From positions 16,737,501-16,801,500 of the forward strand of contig NC_092602.1 in assembly GCF_047663525.1 (NCBI RefSeq): a stretch of 64,000 bases of DNA, given 5' to 3'. Source of the stretch: Anas platyrhynchos (Eukaryota; Chordata; Aves; Anseriformes; Anatidae). The translations under genes and the position numbers were made by a program. The notes below the pieces were generated by a model that saw nothing but the letters and a program-made list of their open reading frames with translations, was not told the DNA's origin and did not search any database. Below are positions 35,208 to 45,931 of this stretch, one piece after another. Each line of letters starts with the position of its first letter. Position 1 is the stretch's first letter.

Positions 35208-36541
35208 CTAAACCATATCCCTAAGCTCTACATCTAAACGTCTTTTGAAGACTTCCAGGGATGGTGACTCCACCACCTCCCTGGGCAGCCCGTTCCAGTG
35301 CCTAACAACCCTTTCAGTAAAGAAATTCTTCCTAACATCTAACCTAAAACTCCCCTGGTGTAACTTTAGCCCATTCCCCCTCGTCCTGTCACCAGGCACA
35401 TGGGAGAACAGGCCAACCCCCACATTGCTACAGCCTCCTTTAATGTACTTATACAGAGCGATAAGGTCACCCCTGAGCCTCCTCTTCTCTAGGCTGAACA
35501 AGCCCAGCTCCTTCAGCCGCTCCTCATAGGACTTGCTCTCCAGGCCCCTCACCAGCTTCGTCGCCCTTCTTTGGACCCGCTCAAGCACCTCGATGTCCTT
35601 CTTGTAGCGAGGGGCCCAAAACTGAACACAGTACTCGAGGTGCGGCCTCACCAGAGCCGAGTACAGGGGGACGATCACCTCCCTAGCCCTGCTGGTCACA
35701 GTGTTTCTGATACAAGCCAGGATGCCGTTGGCCTTCTTGGCCACCTGAGCACACTGCTGGCTCATATTCAGCCGACTGTCCACCATCACTCCCAGGTCCT
35801 TCTCTGCCTGGCAGCTCTCCAACCATTCCTCTCCCAGCCTGTAGTTCTGCTTGGGGTTATTGCGCCCCAGGTGCAGGACCCGGCACTTGGCCTTGTTGAA
35901 CTTCATACAGTTGACCTCAGCCCATCGGTGCAGCCTATCCAGATCCTCCTGCAGAGCCTTCCTACCCTCGAGCAGATCGACACACGCACCTAGCTTGGTG
36001 TCATCTGCAAACTTACTGAGGGTGCACTCAGTGCCGTCATCCAGATCATTGATGAAGATGTTAAAGAGGACCGGCCCCAGCACCGAGCCCTGGGGGACGC
36101 CACTAGTGACTGGCCTCCAACTGGACTGTGCTCCATTTACCACAACTCTTTGGGCCCGGCTATCCAGCCAGTTTCTAACCCAACGAGGCATGCGCCAGTC
36201 CAAGCCAAGAGCAGCCAGTTTCTTGAGGAGAATGCTGTGGGAGACGGTGTCAAAAGCCTTGCTGAAGTCAAGGTAGACCACATCCACAGCCTTTCCCTCA
36301 TCCACCCAGCGCGTCACTTTGTCGTAGAAGGAGATCAGGTTCGTCAAGCAGGACCTGCCTTCCATAAACCCATGCTGGCTGGGCCTGATCGCCTGCTTGC
36401 CCTGCAAGTGCCGCATGATGACTCCCAAGAGGATCTGCTCCATGAGCTTCCCTGGTACTGAGGTCAAACTGACCGGCCTGTAGTTCCCCGGGTCTGCCCT
36501 CCGGCCCTTCTTGTAGATGGGCGTCACATTTGCTAGTCGCC
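35208..36541 (-). CDS. CR1 ORF2, C-terminal part (reverse transcriptase)
   Basis: Downstream half of ORF2, from [10 protein letters not shown] to the stop at 35208. RT motifs are intact: [42 protein letters not shown] and the catalytic FADD. Then come LHLGRNNP and the C-terminal [11 protein letters not shown] domain. The apparent Met start of this frame (36596) lies in antisense LTR sequence and is not native. The frame is in phase with the upstream half once the LTR and one target copy are discounted. Confidence 0.9.
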
Positions 36542-36922
36542 TGTTGAGGGATTTCTTGAAACAGCAAAAATCCCATGGCTTGCTGTAGCTGAGCAAACCA
36601 AGCTACCAGGGCAACTATGAGAAGTTCCCATGACAGTGTTCCCACATCGCCCAATTGAGGAACTCAGAAAAATATTGTTACCAGTAGCTGGCTTCAAGGA
36701 CAAGGTCTATGTGACTGCTAATCACAAGGGGGTTGTTTTCTCGCAGGTGGGGTTGTTTTCTTGCAGTTGTTTGTCTGAGTGCTTTTGACCAATAATCTTG
36801 TGTGAAACACTGTCCACCCCTGTTAAGTTCTCTATAAAAGTTAGGCTATTCGGGCAATAAAATGGAGCATGATCTGACTCTACTGTGTGTCTGTCGTGCT
36901 TTCGGCCGTGCTTCCTGCAACA
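36542..36922 (+). mobile_element. Solo LTR (381 bp) of an endogenous retrovirus inserted in CR1 ORF2
   Basis: Begins TGTTGAGG and ends CCTGCAACA (TG...CA ends, imperfect inverted termini), flanked by the 6-bp duplication GTCGCC at 36536-36541 and 36923-36928. Inside, in order: an 18-bp direct repeat (36729-36746 and 36749-36766), CCAAT at 36789-36793, TATAAAA at 36833-36839 and AATAAA at 36856-36861, so the LTR reads on the plus strand. No internal viral genes are present; it is the product of LTR-LTR recombination. A 6-bp duplication is usual for alpha/beta-type (class II) retroviruses. Family not assigned. Confidence 0.93.
36729..36766 (+). repeat. Tandem 18-bp direct repeat in the LTR U3 region
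   Basis: GGGGTTGTTTTCTCGCAG and GGGGTTGTTTTCTTGCAG with a 20-bp period, one mismatch. Position upstream of CCAAT/TATA suits an enhancer duplication. Confidence 0.85.
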
Positions 36923-36928
36923 GTCGCC

Positions 36929-38408
36929 AGTCAGCTGGGACCTCCCCCGATAGCCAGGACTGCTGATAAATGATGGATAGGGGCTTGGCCAGCTCCTCTG
37001 CCAGTTCTCTCAGTACCCTTGGGTGGATCCCATCCGGCCCCATCGATTTGTGGACATCCAAGTGCCGTAGCAGGTCACCAACCAGTTCTTCGTGGATGGT
37101 GAGGGCCACATCCTGCTCCCCGTCCCCTTCCACCAGTTCTGGGTACTGGGTATCCAGAGAGCAACCAGTTTTGCCGCTAAAGACTGAGGCAAAGAAGGCA
37201 TTGAGCACCTCCGCCTTTTCCTCATCTCTTGTAACTAAGTTTCCCCCTGCATCCAGTAAAGGATGGAGATTCTTCCTAGTCCTCCTTTTGGTGTTGATGT
37301 ATTTATAAAAGCGTTTTTTGTTATCTTTAACAGCAGTAGCCAGATTGAGCTCCAGATGAGCTTTGGCCTTCCTAATCTTGTCCCTGCACAGCCTCGCTAC
37401 ATCCTTATAGTCCTCCTTAGTGGCCTGCCCAATTTTCCAAAGATTATAAACCCTCTTTTTTTTCCTAAGCTCAAGCCACAATTCTCTGTTGAGCCAGGCT
37501 GGTCTTCTTCCCCGCTGGCTCATCTTTGGGCGCATGGGAATAGACCGCTCCTGCGCCATTAGGATTTGCCTCTTAAAGAGCGCCCAGCCTTTCTGGACCC
37601 CTCTGCCCTTCAGAACCGCCTCCCATGGGACTCCACCAACTAGTGTCCTGAGCAGCCCAAAGTCAGCCCTCCGAAAGTCCAATACAGTGGTTTTACTGGT
37701 TCCCTTCCTGGCCCCGCCAAGAATAGTGAACTCCACCATTTCGTGGTCACTCTGCCCAAGACTGTTCCCGACAATCACATCCTCCACCAGTCCTTCTCTG
37801 TTTGTGAAGAGAAGGTCTAGCAGGGCACCACCCCTGGTAGGTTCACTAATCAGCTGCGTCAGGAAGCTATCTTCCACTTTCTCCAGAAACCTCCTAGACT
37901 GCTTCCTCTGGGCTGTGTTGTGCTTCCAGGATATGTCTGGGAAGTTGAAGTCCCCCACGAGTACAAGCGCCGACGATTTCGCAACTTCTGTCAGCTGCCT
38001 GTAGAACTCCTCATCCGTCTCCTCATCCTGGTTCGGCGGTCTATAGCAGACCCCGACCAGGACACTAGCCTTGTTGTCCCTGCCGATCCTAACCCAAAGG
38101 GACTCGATCTTGTCATTCCTAGCCTCGAGTTCTACAACATCGAAAGACTCTCTAATATAGAGAGCCACACCACCACCCCTTCTGTGCTGCCTGTCCCTTC
38201 TGAAGAGCCTATAGCCAGGCATCACAGCACTCCAGTCATGAGACTGGTCCCACCACGTTTCCGTGATGGCAACCAAGTCGTAGCCTGCCCGCTGCACGAT
38301 GGCTTCCAGCTCCTCCTGTTTGTTACCCATGCTGCGTGCATTGGTGTAGATGCACTTCAGCTGGGCCTTTACCTTATCCTCCGGCCTTGCCATTGCTCCC
38401 CCTGGCAC
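36929..38408 (-). CDS. CR1 ORF2, N-terminal part (AP endonuclease and start of RT)
   Basis: About 493 codons of true ORF2 before the LTR. The apurinic-type endonuclease has its catalytic set visible: NARS (Asn23), ITETWW (Glu50), GDFNFPD (Asp153, Asn155) and SDHEM (Asp221, His222). A linker follows, then the beginning of the reverse transcriptase (GPDGIHPRVL, SGEVPADWR). The frame runs on a short way into the LTR before a stop, giving an apparent 520-codon frame. The start at Met 38408 is the first in frame and may not be the native one. Confidence 0.9.
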
Positions 38409-38449
38409 AGCCCCAACAGTCCTTGCTTCAGCCCCATCCCCCTTCTTAC

Positions 38450-39532
38450 CTAGTTTAAAGCCCTATCAATGAGCCCCGCCAGCTCCTGGCCCAGGATCCT
38501 TTTTCCCCTAAAGGATAGGGACCCGTCTACGGCCATCAGACCAGGTGCTGAGTAAACTGCCCCATGGTCGAAAAAAACAAGATTTCTGCGTAGGCACCAG
38601 CCCCGGAGCCATGTGTTTAACAGGTGGGCTTTCCTTGTCCTCTCCGTACCCCTCCCTGTCAACGTAGGGATGGACGAAAATACTACCTGCACTCCTGCTC
38701 CGTCCACTAACCGTCCCAGCCCCCTAAAGTCTCTTTTGATAGCCTTCAGGCTTCTGTCATCAATGTCATCACTGCCCGCCTGGACTATCAGGAGAGGATA
38801 ACAATCAGAGGGGCGTACCAGGTTGGGGAGCTTCCTGGCAACGTCCCTGACCCCGGCCCCAGGGAGGCAGCAGACTTCCCTACGGGTAGGGTCAGGCCGA
38901 CAAATAGGGCCCTCTGTCCCCCTAAGGATAGAGTCTCCCACGACAATCACCCTTCTTTCTTTCTTGGTGGAGGCAGTCCTGATGCGTAGAGTCGACCTCC
39001 TCGCCCTAGGCATCCTCCTGGGAACACTTTCTATCTCTTCCTCAGTTGCTGGTCTCTCAATCTCCAGGGCCTCAAACCTGTTTTGTAAGGGCACCTGGGA
39101 AGGTGGGGCCGGAAGGGGAGGGCATCGCCTGCCATGTCGCGCAGGGACCTGTCTCCACTCCTCCTCAACTCCCAGATCCCCTCCCTCTGTCCGACGGCGA
39201 CAGGGCAGGGGGTCCACCCCCATTTGGGGTGTCTCACCCCGGTACCTCTCCTTGAGGCCCTGCAGGGAGTTGCTCCAGGAGTCTATCTCCCGCTCACATT
39301 CCCTGATGGCCCTCAGCCTCTCCACCTCCTCCTTGAGCTCCGCCACCATGCGGATCAGGTCATCCACTTGCTCACATCTCACGCACGCAGTGTCTCTGCC
39401 TCCCGCCGACGGCAGCAGCAGGCTCTGACACTCCCTGCATCCGGTGACCTGAACCGCTGCATTCTTTAACGGGCAGTCGGTCTGGGTGTGTACCGACCTC
39501 CTGCAGAGCGCTCCGTGCCTTGTGGAGACCAT
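38450..39532 (-). CDS. CR1 ORF1 protein (zinc-finger-like, coiled coil, esterase-like domain)
   Basis: 360 residues, the RNA-binding/chaperone partner of CR1 retrotransposition. It has a C-x2-C-x14-C-x2-C cluster (Cys32, 35, 50, 53), a coiled-coil segment about residues 57-80 (RMVAELKEEVERLRAI), a basic/proline linker, then an SGNH-hydrolase-like esterase domain from about residue 193 with GDSILRG (Ser201). The third SGNH block reads GSDD (253-256). The last block reads DGSLSFRGKR, in which the expected catalytic His (Asp-x-x-His) is absent, perhaps by loss of one codon. Otherwise open from ATG to TAG, with ORF2 starting about 40 bases downstream. Confidence 0.88.
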   Translation of the reverse strand: MVSTRHGALCRRSVHTQTDCPLKNAAVQVTGCRECQSLLLPSAGGRDTACVRCEQVDDLIRMVAELKEEVERLRAIRECEREIDSWSNSLQGLKERYRGETPQMGVDPLPCRRRTEGGDLGVEEEWRQVPARHGRRCPPLPAPPSQVPLQNRFEALEIERPATEEEIESVPRRMPRARRSTLRIRTASTKKERRVIVVGDSILRGTEGPICRPDPTRREVCCLPGAGVRDVARKLPNLVRPSDCYPLLIVQAGSDDIDDRSLKAIKRDFRGLGRLVDGAGVQVVFSSIPTLTGRGTERTRKAHLLNTWLRGWCLRRNLVFFDHGAVYSAPGLMAVDGSLSFRGKRILGQELAGLIDRALN

Positions 39533-40689
39533 TATCGCCTAGCTAAAGACCGTCGTTAAGAGGCGTTCGTGTGGGCGGGGGTTGCTCTCCTCCCTTCCTG
39601 CTCGCCCTGCCTGCGCGACCTGTTTGATTTCACAGTGGAGAAGATTTTAAAAATGACTAATCTAAGAAGAACAAAAGGCAGGCTGCAGCAGGGAAAAGGT
39701 AAAGTTGCTTTTGTACTTTGCAAGATGTGGTAAAGTATCAGCCTTTTAAGGCCAATAATAATTCAATTCTCTGATTAAAAAATGAAAGAGGTGAGAGGAA
39801 ATATGTGAATGAAAGGATTATGGATAATGTTGAGTTCTGCTGTGCTTCTGTTTTTAAAAGGCAACCAAAGTGCAATATCTTGTTACATTTCATGTGTGCT
39901 GGAAATGAAACAATACATTCTGGGATAGCTCAAGTTTCATATGAGAGAGAGATTTTTAATTTTAATTTTTATTATTATTATATATTTTTTGAGATAAAGG
40001 GGCTACATGAAACATTGTCAGGTTGTCAGGACTTGCATTTTAAAACAGAAGTGCATCAAGATTCTGTTCTGGGTCTTCTATGTTTTCTCTGAACTGTGAA
40101 GCGATAGACTAAGCAGTTCTCTTAATGCAGTAAAATTTAGTTTTGCATTGCATTTTGTGGATGCAAATGTAGTACTTTAGCACTGGCAGGTAATTGGTGA
40201 AAGAGACAGCTGCTGTCTTTCTCCTAACTTTGCTCTCCAATTTAAAATGCACTAGGTGAGTGGGTGAGTCATTTTTTTTTAAATAATTACTAACTTTTGA
40301 CTCTGTTTTTAAAACCTTAAATATTCTCTCCTGTCTTTGGTAAGATTGTGGTTTTATTGTTGATATTGCTGATCATAGGACACCTGTGCTATTGCTACTA
40401 TATGTTTTTGCTCCACTGTGATGAAATTCTTGTTTGTACACGAAAGTAGCGTGTGAAGAGTTCCTCTTTCACTTGTGTGTGTGTTAGCTCCCTGTCAGAT
40501 TTAACCCCCCCACCTTCCAAACCAGTAATTTGCCTTTCATGCCAAATGCTATGTGAAGTTACAGTGTTTGAGTGGTGATCACTCATGTGGGTAACATTGC
40601 CTGATTTTTCCTAATATGAGAAAATATCTGGATGCTATAATGTGCTGATTTTTAAAAGAGATACCAGAGAAGAGACCTTGTGCTCTGTA

Positions 40690-41060
40690 TCTCTGTTGTG
40701 CTCTCATGCCATCATTGGGTGTGCACCCCTTCCCCCGTGTGCCCTCTGTTACGCACTCTCTTCATTTTACCTCTTGCTCACGTGCTGTCTCTCATTGTCT
40801 TGGCTCTTGCCTTTTCACTTGCTGTTCATCAGTCTTCTGTATGCTCCTTTGTGTTCAGTCATGGGCACGTGCTCTCTTGCTCTGTCTTTCTCACACGTGC
40901 TTCTTCATGCTTAGTCTTGTGTGCTTGCCCAAGTCTTTTTCTTACACAGTCACATTGTCCCTCTTCATCTCTCATACCGTCTTGTGCTCTGGCTCACTCT
41001 ACTTTATTGCTTCTTCCAAATTTCTCATTCACTTATACACTACGTACATCAGGTACGGAG
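40690..41060 (+). repeat. Pyrimidine-rich, degenerate CTC/TGCTC-type stretch
   Basis: About 370 bp biased to C and T on the plus strand with recurring GTGCT(C/G)TCT and CTTGCTC words. Three overlapping frames stay open because the composition avoids stops; none looks like protein. Possibly a decayed minisatellite. Confidence 0.4.
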
Positions 41061-43451
41061 GCATACACTACATCAGTTGTTTATTCTAAATAGTGGATAT
41101 GTTGAACCCTTCTTTGTAACATGTTGCATGTTTTATGGCTAATCTGATGATCCATCAGTGAATGACAAACTGCTCCATTAATTGGATCATTAATACTAAT
41201 CCAATATTAATGCTTGGTTTTGTTTACTTCCACTACTTTATTAATATTATTCTCATTTTGTTTTAGAAACTCCAAGTGGAAAATAAAAAATCAAGTATTA
41301 GAGAATTTAAGGTCTTTGGGATTTGCTAAATTCAGTTAAGAACTGATTTCATTATTAATTCCAATGTCCAATAAAAATTGAATCTCACTGGGCAGGGTTT
41401 AAAATTCTGGCAAGGGTATTATCCATACAACAGCCTAGTCTGTCAGTGGCTAAGCATGTTGCAGTGGAAAAACTGAAGTCATAGCTTCAGGTAGTACTGT
41501 AGTCCAGCAGAAGGAATTTAAAAAAAAATAAAAATTAGGACTGTAGGCCTACTGCTAGCTAATATTTATCGACCCTAGCCTTGGTTAAATGATGCAAACA
41601 CTAAGCAAATGTTTTCAGTAATATGGTCTATCAGAATTCATTGGAACTTAGAACTGAAACGTAATTAAAGTCAAATATAAATTATTGAGAGCAAATAGTT
41701 TCAGGTTAAGGAGTTGAACAAAGATAAGCTAGTAACTACTTTCCTCCATGAGAAGGGATGATGTATGAAGAAATTACATATTTCCATTAACTTTTTGTGT
41801 GTTGCCTGCAGTCTGCTTTGGAGAACATACCAGTTCCTCAACCTGAACTTATATATCAAATTCCAGGTGTCAAACCAACAAGTAGATGTGTCAAAATGTT
41901 TGATTCCTGGGTTCTCAGTTAGAGGTTCTGAACCCTCTACAAAGAAAAATGGGCAGAAATAAATGGGTCATCTTGAAGTTGGGGACTAATAATGATGGAG
42001 AAGAAAAAGAAATTTAAGTAAGCAGAAAATGTGACAAAAAGAAGTGGCTATCTCTGAGAGAAAAACAAAACAAAACAAACAAAAAAAAACCAGGAATCTG
42101 TAGGTGCTGCTAAAAGACTTCATGTAGACCTTCACTCAGCTTGATGCAGAAAGTGGGCTTGTCCTACACATGTATGGAAGACTGGTGACACTGACTGTGT
42201 AGCTTTGTGTCAAGGAAGCTGCAACATAGTCCTGACTGTATGTGATTGTCTCTAGCACAGAACACAATTATCAGATTCAGTTCAAAGAGAAATTCCAGAC
42301 TTTGGTCAAACATACATTGAAGGTCAGCTTATGATTTTTTAATTATGTATTTTGTTTCCTAGAGATCATTATCGTTATAGATGAAATGGCAAAAATTTTT
42401 ATCAGTTTACTGAAAGCACAAGTAATACAGTTGTAGAGGCTAGTAATAACGTGAAAGAATGCAAAATTATTACACAAGTTTATATTTCAAAGAATCATTC
42501 CTGATTCCGTTTCTTATACAGGAATATCAAAGAATGGCATTCATTCAATTGAAATGAGAGTGCACTATAGCAGTTTCCAAATATTAAGATTGCTGGAGGG
42601 AACTCCTGTAACAATAAGTATATATCTTCCAACATACTTAGGTATGCACAGCAGAAACCGATGCCATTTACAACAAAGTGTATTGGTTCTTTTCTTTGTA
42701 ATCGTCTGTCACTTCTTGTCTGGTAGTAACATGCATTATTCATTGATAATAATTTATATTTGTTATAGTTTTTGAATTTTATAGAGGTTTTCCTCATTAT
42801 TGAAACATTATGTACACAGATTTTGTTAAACTTGGAACTTAGAAAATGGAAAGAAGTGGTTTCAAGTAGAGTATTTGGAAGATCATAAGAATGTGGATGA
42901 AGAACTTCATGCTTCTTGTCATCTTAAATGAATTTTATTATTTAAGTTCCTCTTTGGCTGTATATAATTGCTTTATAAATATTAAAGTGTCTAATAATCA
43001 CTAATATTGAAACTGTGAAGGTTTACGGATATCTTCAAGGCAAAAATGGCAGGGAGAGTAACATTTTTAGCTAGACCAATACAGTTAAAAAAAAACAGGC
43101 AAGCTTTTGGATATGAAGCCATTTTCTGGCACCTACGCAAAAAGACACTTAAATAAGGCATGAAATAAATTCTCTTATGTTCCTGCAAGATTGAGAACTG
43201 TTGCAAAACTTTCATAACGAGTTATAATGTAGTTCAGAAACATCGGTCAGTGCTGTTGGTCTAAATTTCTTGATACTTTTAACATCCATTAATAACTTTT
43301 TTTCCATTTAATAACTTTTTTTTTTCTCTCTAGATTTATAGTTTAAAGAAAAAAAATAGCCTATCACACAGAAATATTTTCCTATTAAAACTTTATTAAC
43401 AATATATCTTCTTATTAACAGTCTCTTATTTAAAGAAAAGCAAACAGACAC

Positions 43452-43492
43452 TATATATATATATATATGTTTATATATATATATATATATAA
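43452..43492 (+). repeat. (TA)n microsatellite, interrupted
   Basis: Two TA blocks separated by TGTT, able to fold as a cruciform. Confidence 0.9.
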
Positions 43493-44498
43493 ACAGTAAT
43501 GACAAAAGAGCCTCACAACATTTACATCCATATCTTTGTTTTTTTCTTCTTCCTCTTCTTCTGAATGTTTGTGTAGAGTCTGCTTCCAAAGAAAAAATGT
43601 TGATGGCTTTATTTCCTCTTTCACATAAAAGGAATATTTAATGCAAGAGGCTATCACTGAAAATTGCAGGTTCTGACCATCTCCTAAATTCCTGGTTTTA
43701 TGCGTGTCTGAGTATTAAAAAGAGTAGCCACTGGGTGGCTGCTGTGGTTGAGAGAATAATGAAATTCTTTGTAATGGTTATAGCATGACATTCTCTTTCA
43801 GAGTAAAGAGTGCTGTAGTGGATGAAGATCTTCATTTTCTTCTGTTATGGATTGTCCTATCATATAAAAGAATGCGTTTTATGTGATATAAAAGTATCTT
43901 TAAAAATGTATTGGAACTCTGAGAACCCACTTGCAAGAATCTAAATGATTTTCACTTCATTCTTGAACACGGCTAAGTGCTTTAGTTGTTATTACTGAAT
44001 ATGATTTCATCCTGTAATTAAGTAATTCAGTGTGAGGCTAATAAAAGTTGTGTTTTGCAATTTGTGCATAAGAACAACAGAAAATGAGAATCACCTTGAC
44101 TAATTTTAAATTAATGAAATAACATTATCTTTAATGCTTTCCTGAAAGCAATTTGCAAATTATGTTAAAAAAACAAACAAACAAACAAAAACATAATGGG
44201 AAAGAGTAGTTTGGGGGTTAAATAGTAATTAGTAAGATTAGAATAGTAAGACGGAAATAAAGGATCAGTGCCTTAAAAGATGTCAGGGTAAAAACTTCCA
44301 TTCTCTAGAAGGACATTCTTTCACTTAAAAAGAAAATTTTGGGTGTCTAGTATGGAGGGGGACGGTAAGCTGGTAACAATGTCACTACTAGCAAAGACTG
44401 GTACTTGGAACAAATGACAATTATTTGCTCTAACGAGTAATTGCCCAAGATTAGGAAAGGTGCTGGGGCTATATGGGTGAAATTATTTTAATCCCCTT

Positions 44499-44520
44499 AA
44501 TAAATAAATAAATAAATAAA
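44499..44520 (+). repeat. (AAAT)n microsatellite
   Basis: Five tandem units. Confidence 0.85.
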
Positions 44521-45639
44521 AGTTAAAAAAAGAAACAAAAATCACTTCAAGATTCATTTAGAATACCTGACTACAAGGTAACATTCAACGAAATCAAGCT
44601 CTTCATGATGGATAGATTCCACTGCAATAGTGTAATCTTCAAATTGAGAGTGGAAAAATAGTAAAAGAAAGTGTCAAAAATGAGACTTCGGAAGAAGTAA
44701 TGAATTCTTTTAAACTAACTTAGTACTTAAGAAGAATTAAAAAAAGAAAATGGCAAATGTAGTAAAAATAGCAAAAGAGTAATAGGAGAAGTGGCAAGGG
44801 AAAAAGGAAGATATAAATACTGATAATAGGGATAACCAGATATGTAACTCCATTGAAGAATGGATTTGATTATTAATTAGTTGTGGTCAGCATGCCACTA
44901 TAGAGGTGTTCGTGTGGAATGGGGGAAGTCTCATAGACATAGGAACATATGTCTAGACATAGGAACTTGATCTGCTTGAACCCCAGCTCTATAGGTTAAC
45001 TAACGAAAGTAATTACAAAAATTAAGATGATGTTCAGAGAAAATAGAAAGGAAGCTAAGATGTGTGGTCAATAACATTGTTTCTTGAGTCAGTGAAGTCT
45101 GGAAGAGATACTAAGGAATTTCTGATGAGGTAGTTTTTGGAAACTGTAGATCTCTCTAACAGTATTAAAGGGAAAAAAGTAGATAGGAGTGTTCACTCTA
45201 GTCATATATGACATTTTAGCTTTCTAAATATGGATTATGGGGAAAAAAATGGTAGTAATAATCCAAGAGCCTAGGTACTGACATTCAACCAGTATCTTCA
45301 TTGATTTCTTTGCCATGACAAATCTGATATTGAGGATTAAGAAAAATTTTAGGAAAAAACAAAAGAACTTTAGATCCTATGATTCTTCATTGATTTGCTT
45401 TAACTTAAATGGGTAAACAGGAAGAGATCTTTAATGCCCTTGGTTTTTAAAGGGCAAACTCAGAGAAATGAAATATTTACAAATACAACACTGAGGAGCC
45501 CAAATACTCAAAAGTGAGACATAAATTCAACATGAAAATTTGTTTTTGTTCCCAGAAATGTAGGTTGAAAGAGGGCCTGCAGCTGTCTGAAGAGTACTGA
45601 CTTCCAAAAGGGTAGTAAGGAAAGAGGATGTGAGAATCC

Positions 45640-45931
45640 CAGAATCATAGAATGGTTTGGTTTGGAAGGTACCTTAAAGATAATTGAGTTCCAAGCCCCC
45701 TGACAAGGGCAGGGACACCTCCCTGGTGCCCAAGGACCAGGTTGCCCAAGGACCCATCCAGCCTGGCCTTGAATACTTCCAGGGGTGGGGAAGTGTTCCA
45801 CATCTTCTCTGTGGGTAAGTGCATCCACAGCTTCTCTGGGCAACCTGTTGCTGTACCTCTCCACCCTCAGAGCAAATAATTTCTTCTTTATATCTAAACT
45901 AAGCCTCTCCTCTTTAGGTTACTCCTTGCCT
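45640..45931 (-). mobile_element. CR1 LINE fragment with internal duplications
   Basis: Octamer tail at 45640 (rc of ATTCTATGATTCTG), then CR1 3' UTR and the end of ORF2. Short words are duplicated inside (CCCAAGGACC twice near 45729-45753; CCACA(T/G)CTTCTCTG(T/G)G twice near 45798-45841), so it has suffered local duplications. Not coding. Confidence 0.85.

Larger units (their letters stand above)
36536..36928. repeat. 6-bp target-site duplication GTCGCC around the solo LTR
   Basis: Identical GTCGCC at 36536-36541 and 36923-36928, exactly abutting the TG and CA ends. It comes from CR1 coding sequence. Confidence 0.95.
35127..39622 (-). mobile_element. Nearly full-length CR1 LINE, CR1-F-like, interrupted by a solo LTR
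   Basis: About 4.1 kb of CR1 (excluding the LTR), minus strand, with GC-rich 5' UTR (about 39533-39622), ORF1, ORF2 and 3' UTR ending in ATTCTGTGATTCTGTG-type octamers at 35127. CR1 elements move by target-primed reverse transcription of their own RNA. Both ORFs are open except where the 381-bp LTR (36542-36922) splits ORF2. Most avian CR1s are truncated to a few hundred bases, so this is unusually complete and probably young. The 5' boundary is placed where GC content drops. Confidence 0.93.
39623..45639. other. Intergenic AT-rich region
   Basis: No gene recognised. It holds a pyrimidine-rich stretch at about 40690-41060, a (TA)n repeat at 43452-43492, (AAAC)n patches near 42065 and 44170, and (AAAT)n at 44499-44520. 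Confidence 0.65.

Noticed and set aside
36970-39469. Several plus-strand frames of 60-200 codons
   Set aside because: Antisense shadows of CR1 ORF1 and ORF2.
40642-41142. Three overlapping plus-strand frames (73-137 codons) as a possible membrane protein
   Set aside because: The hydrophobic look comes from pyrimidine-rich sequence; frames overlap, no motif is seen and the region is likely a decayed repeat.
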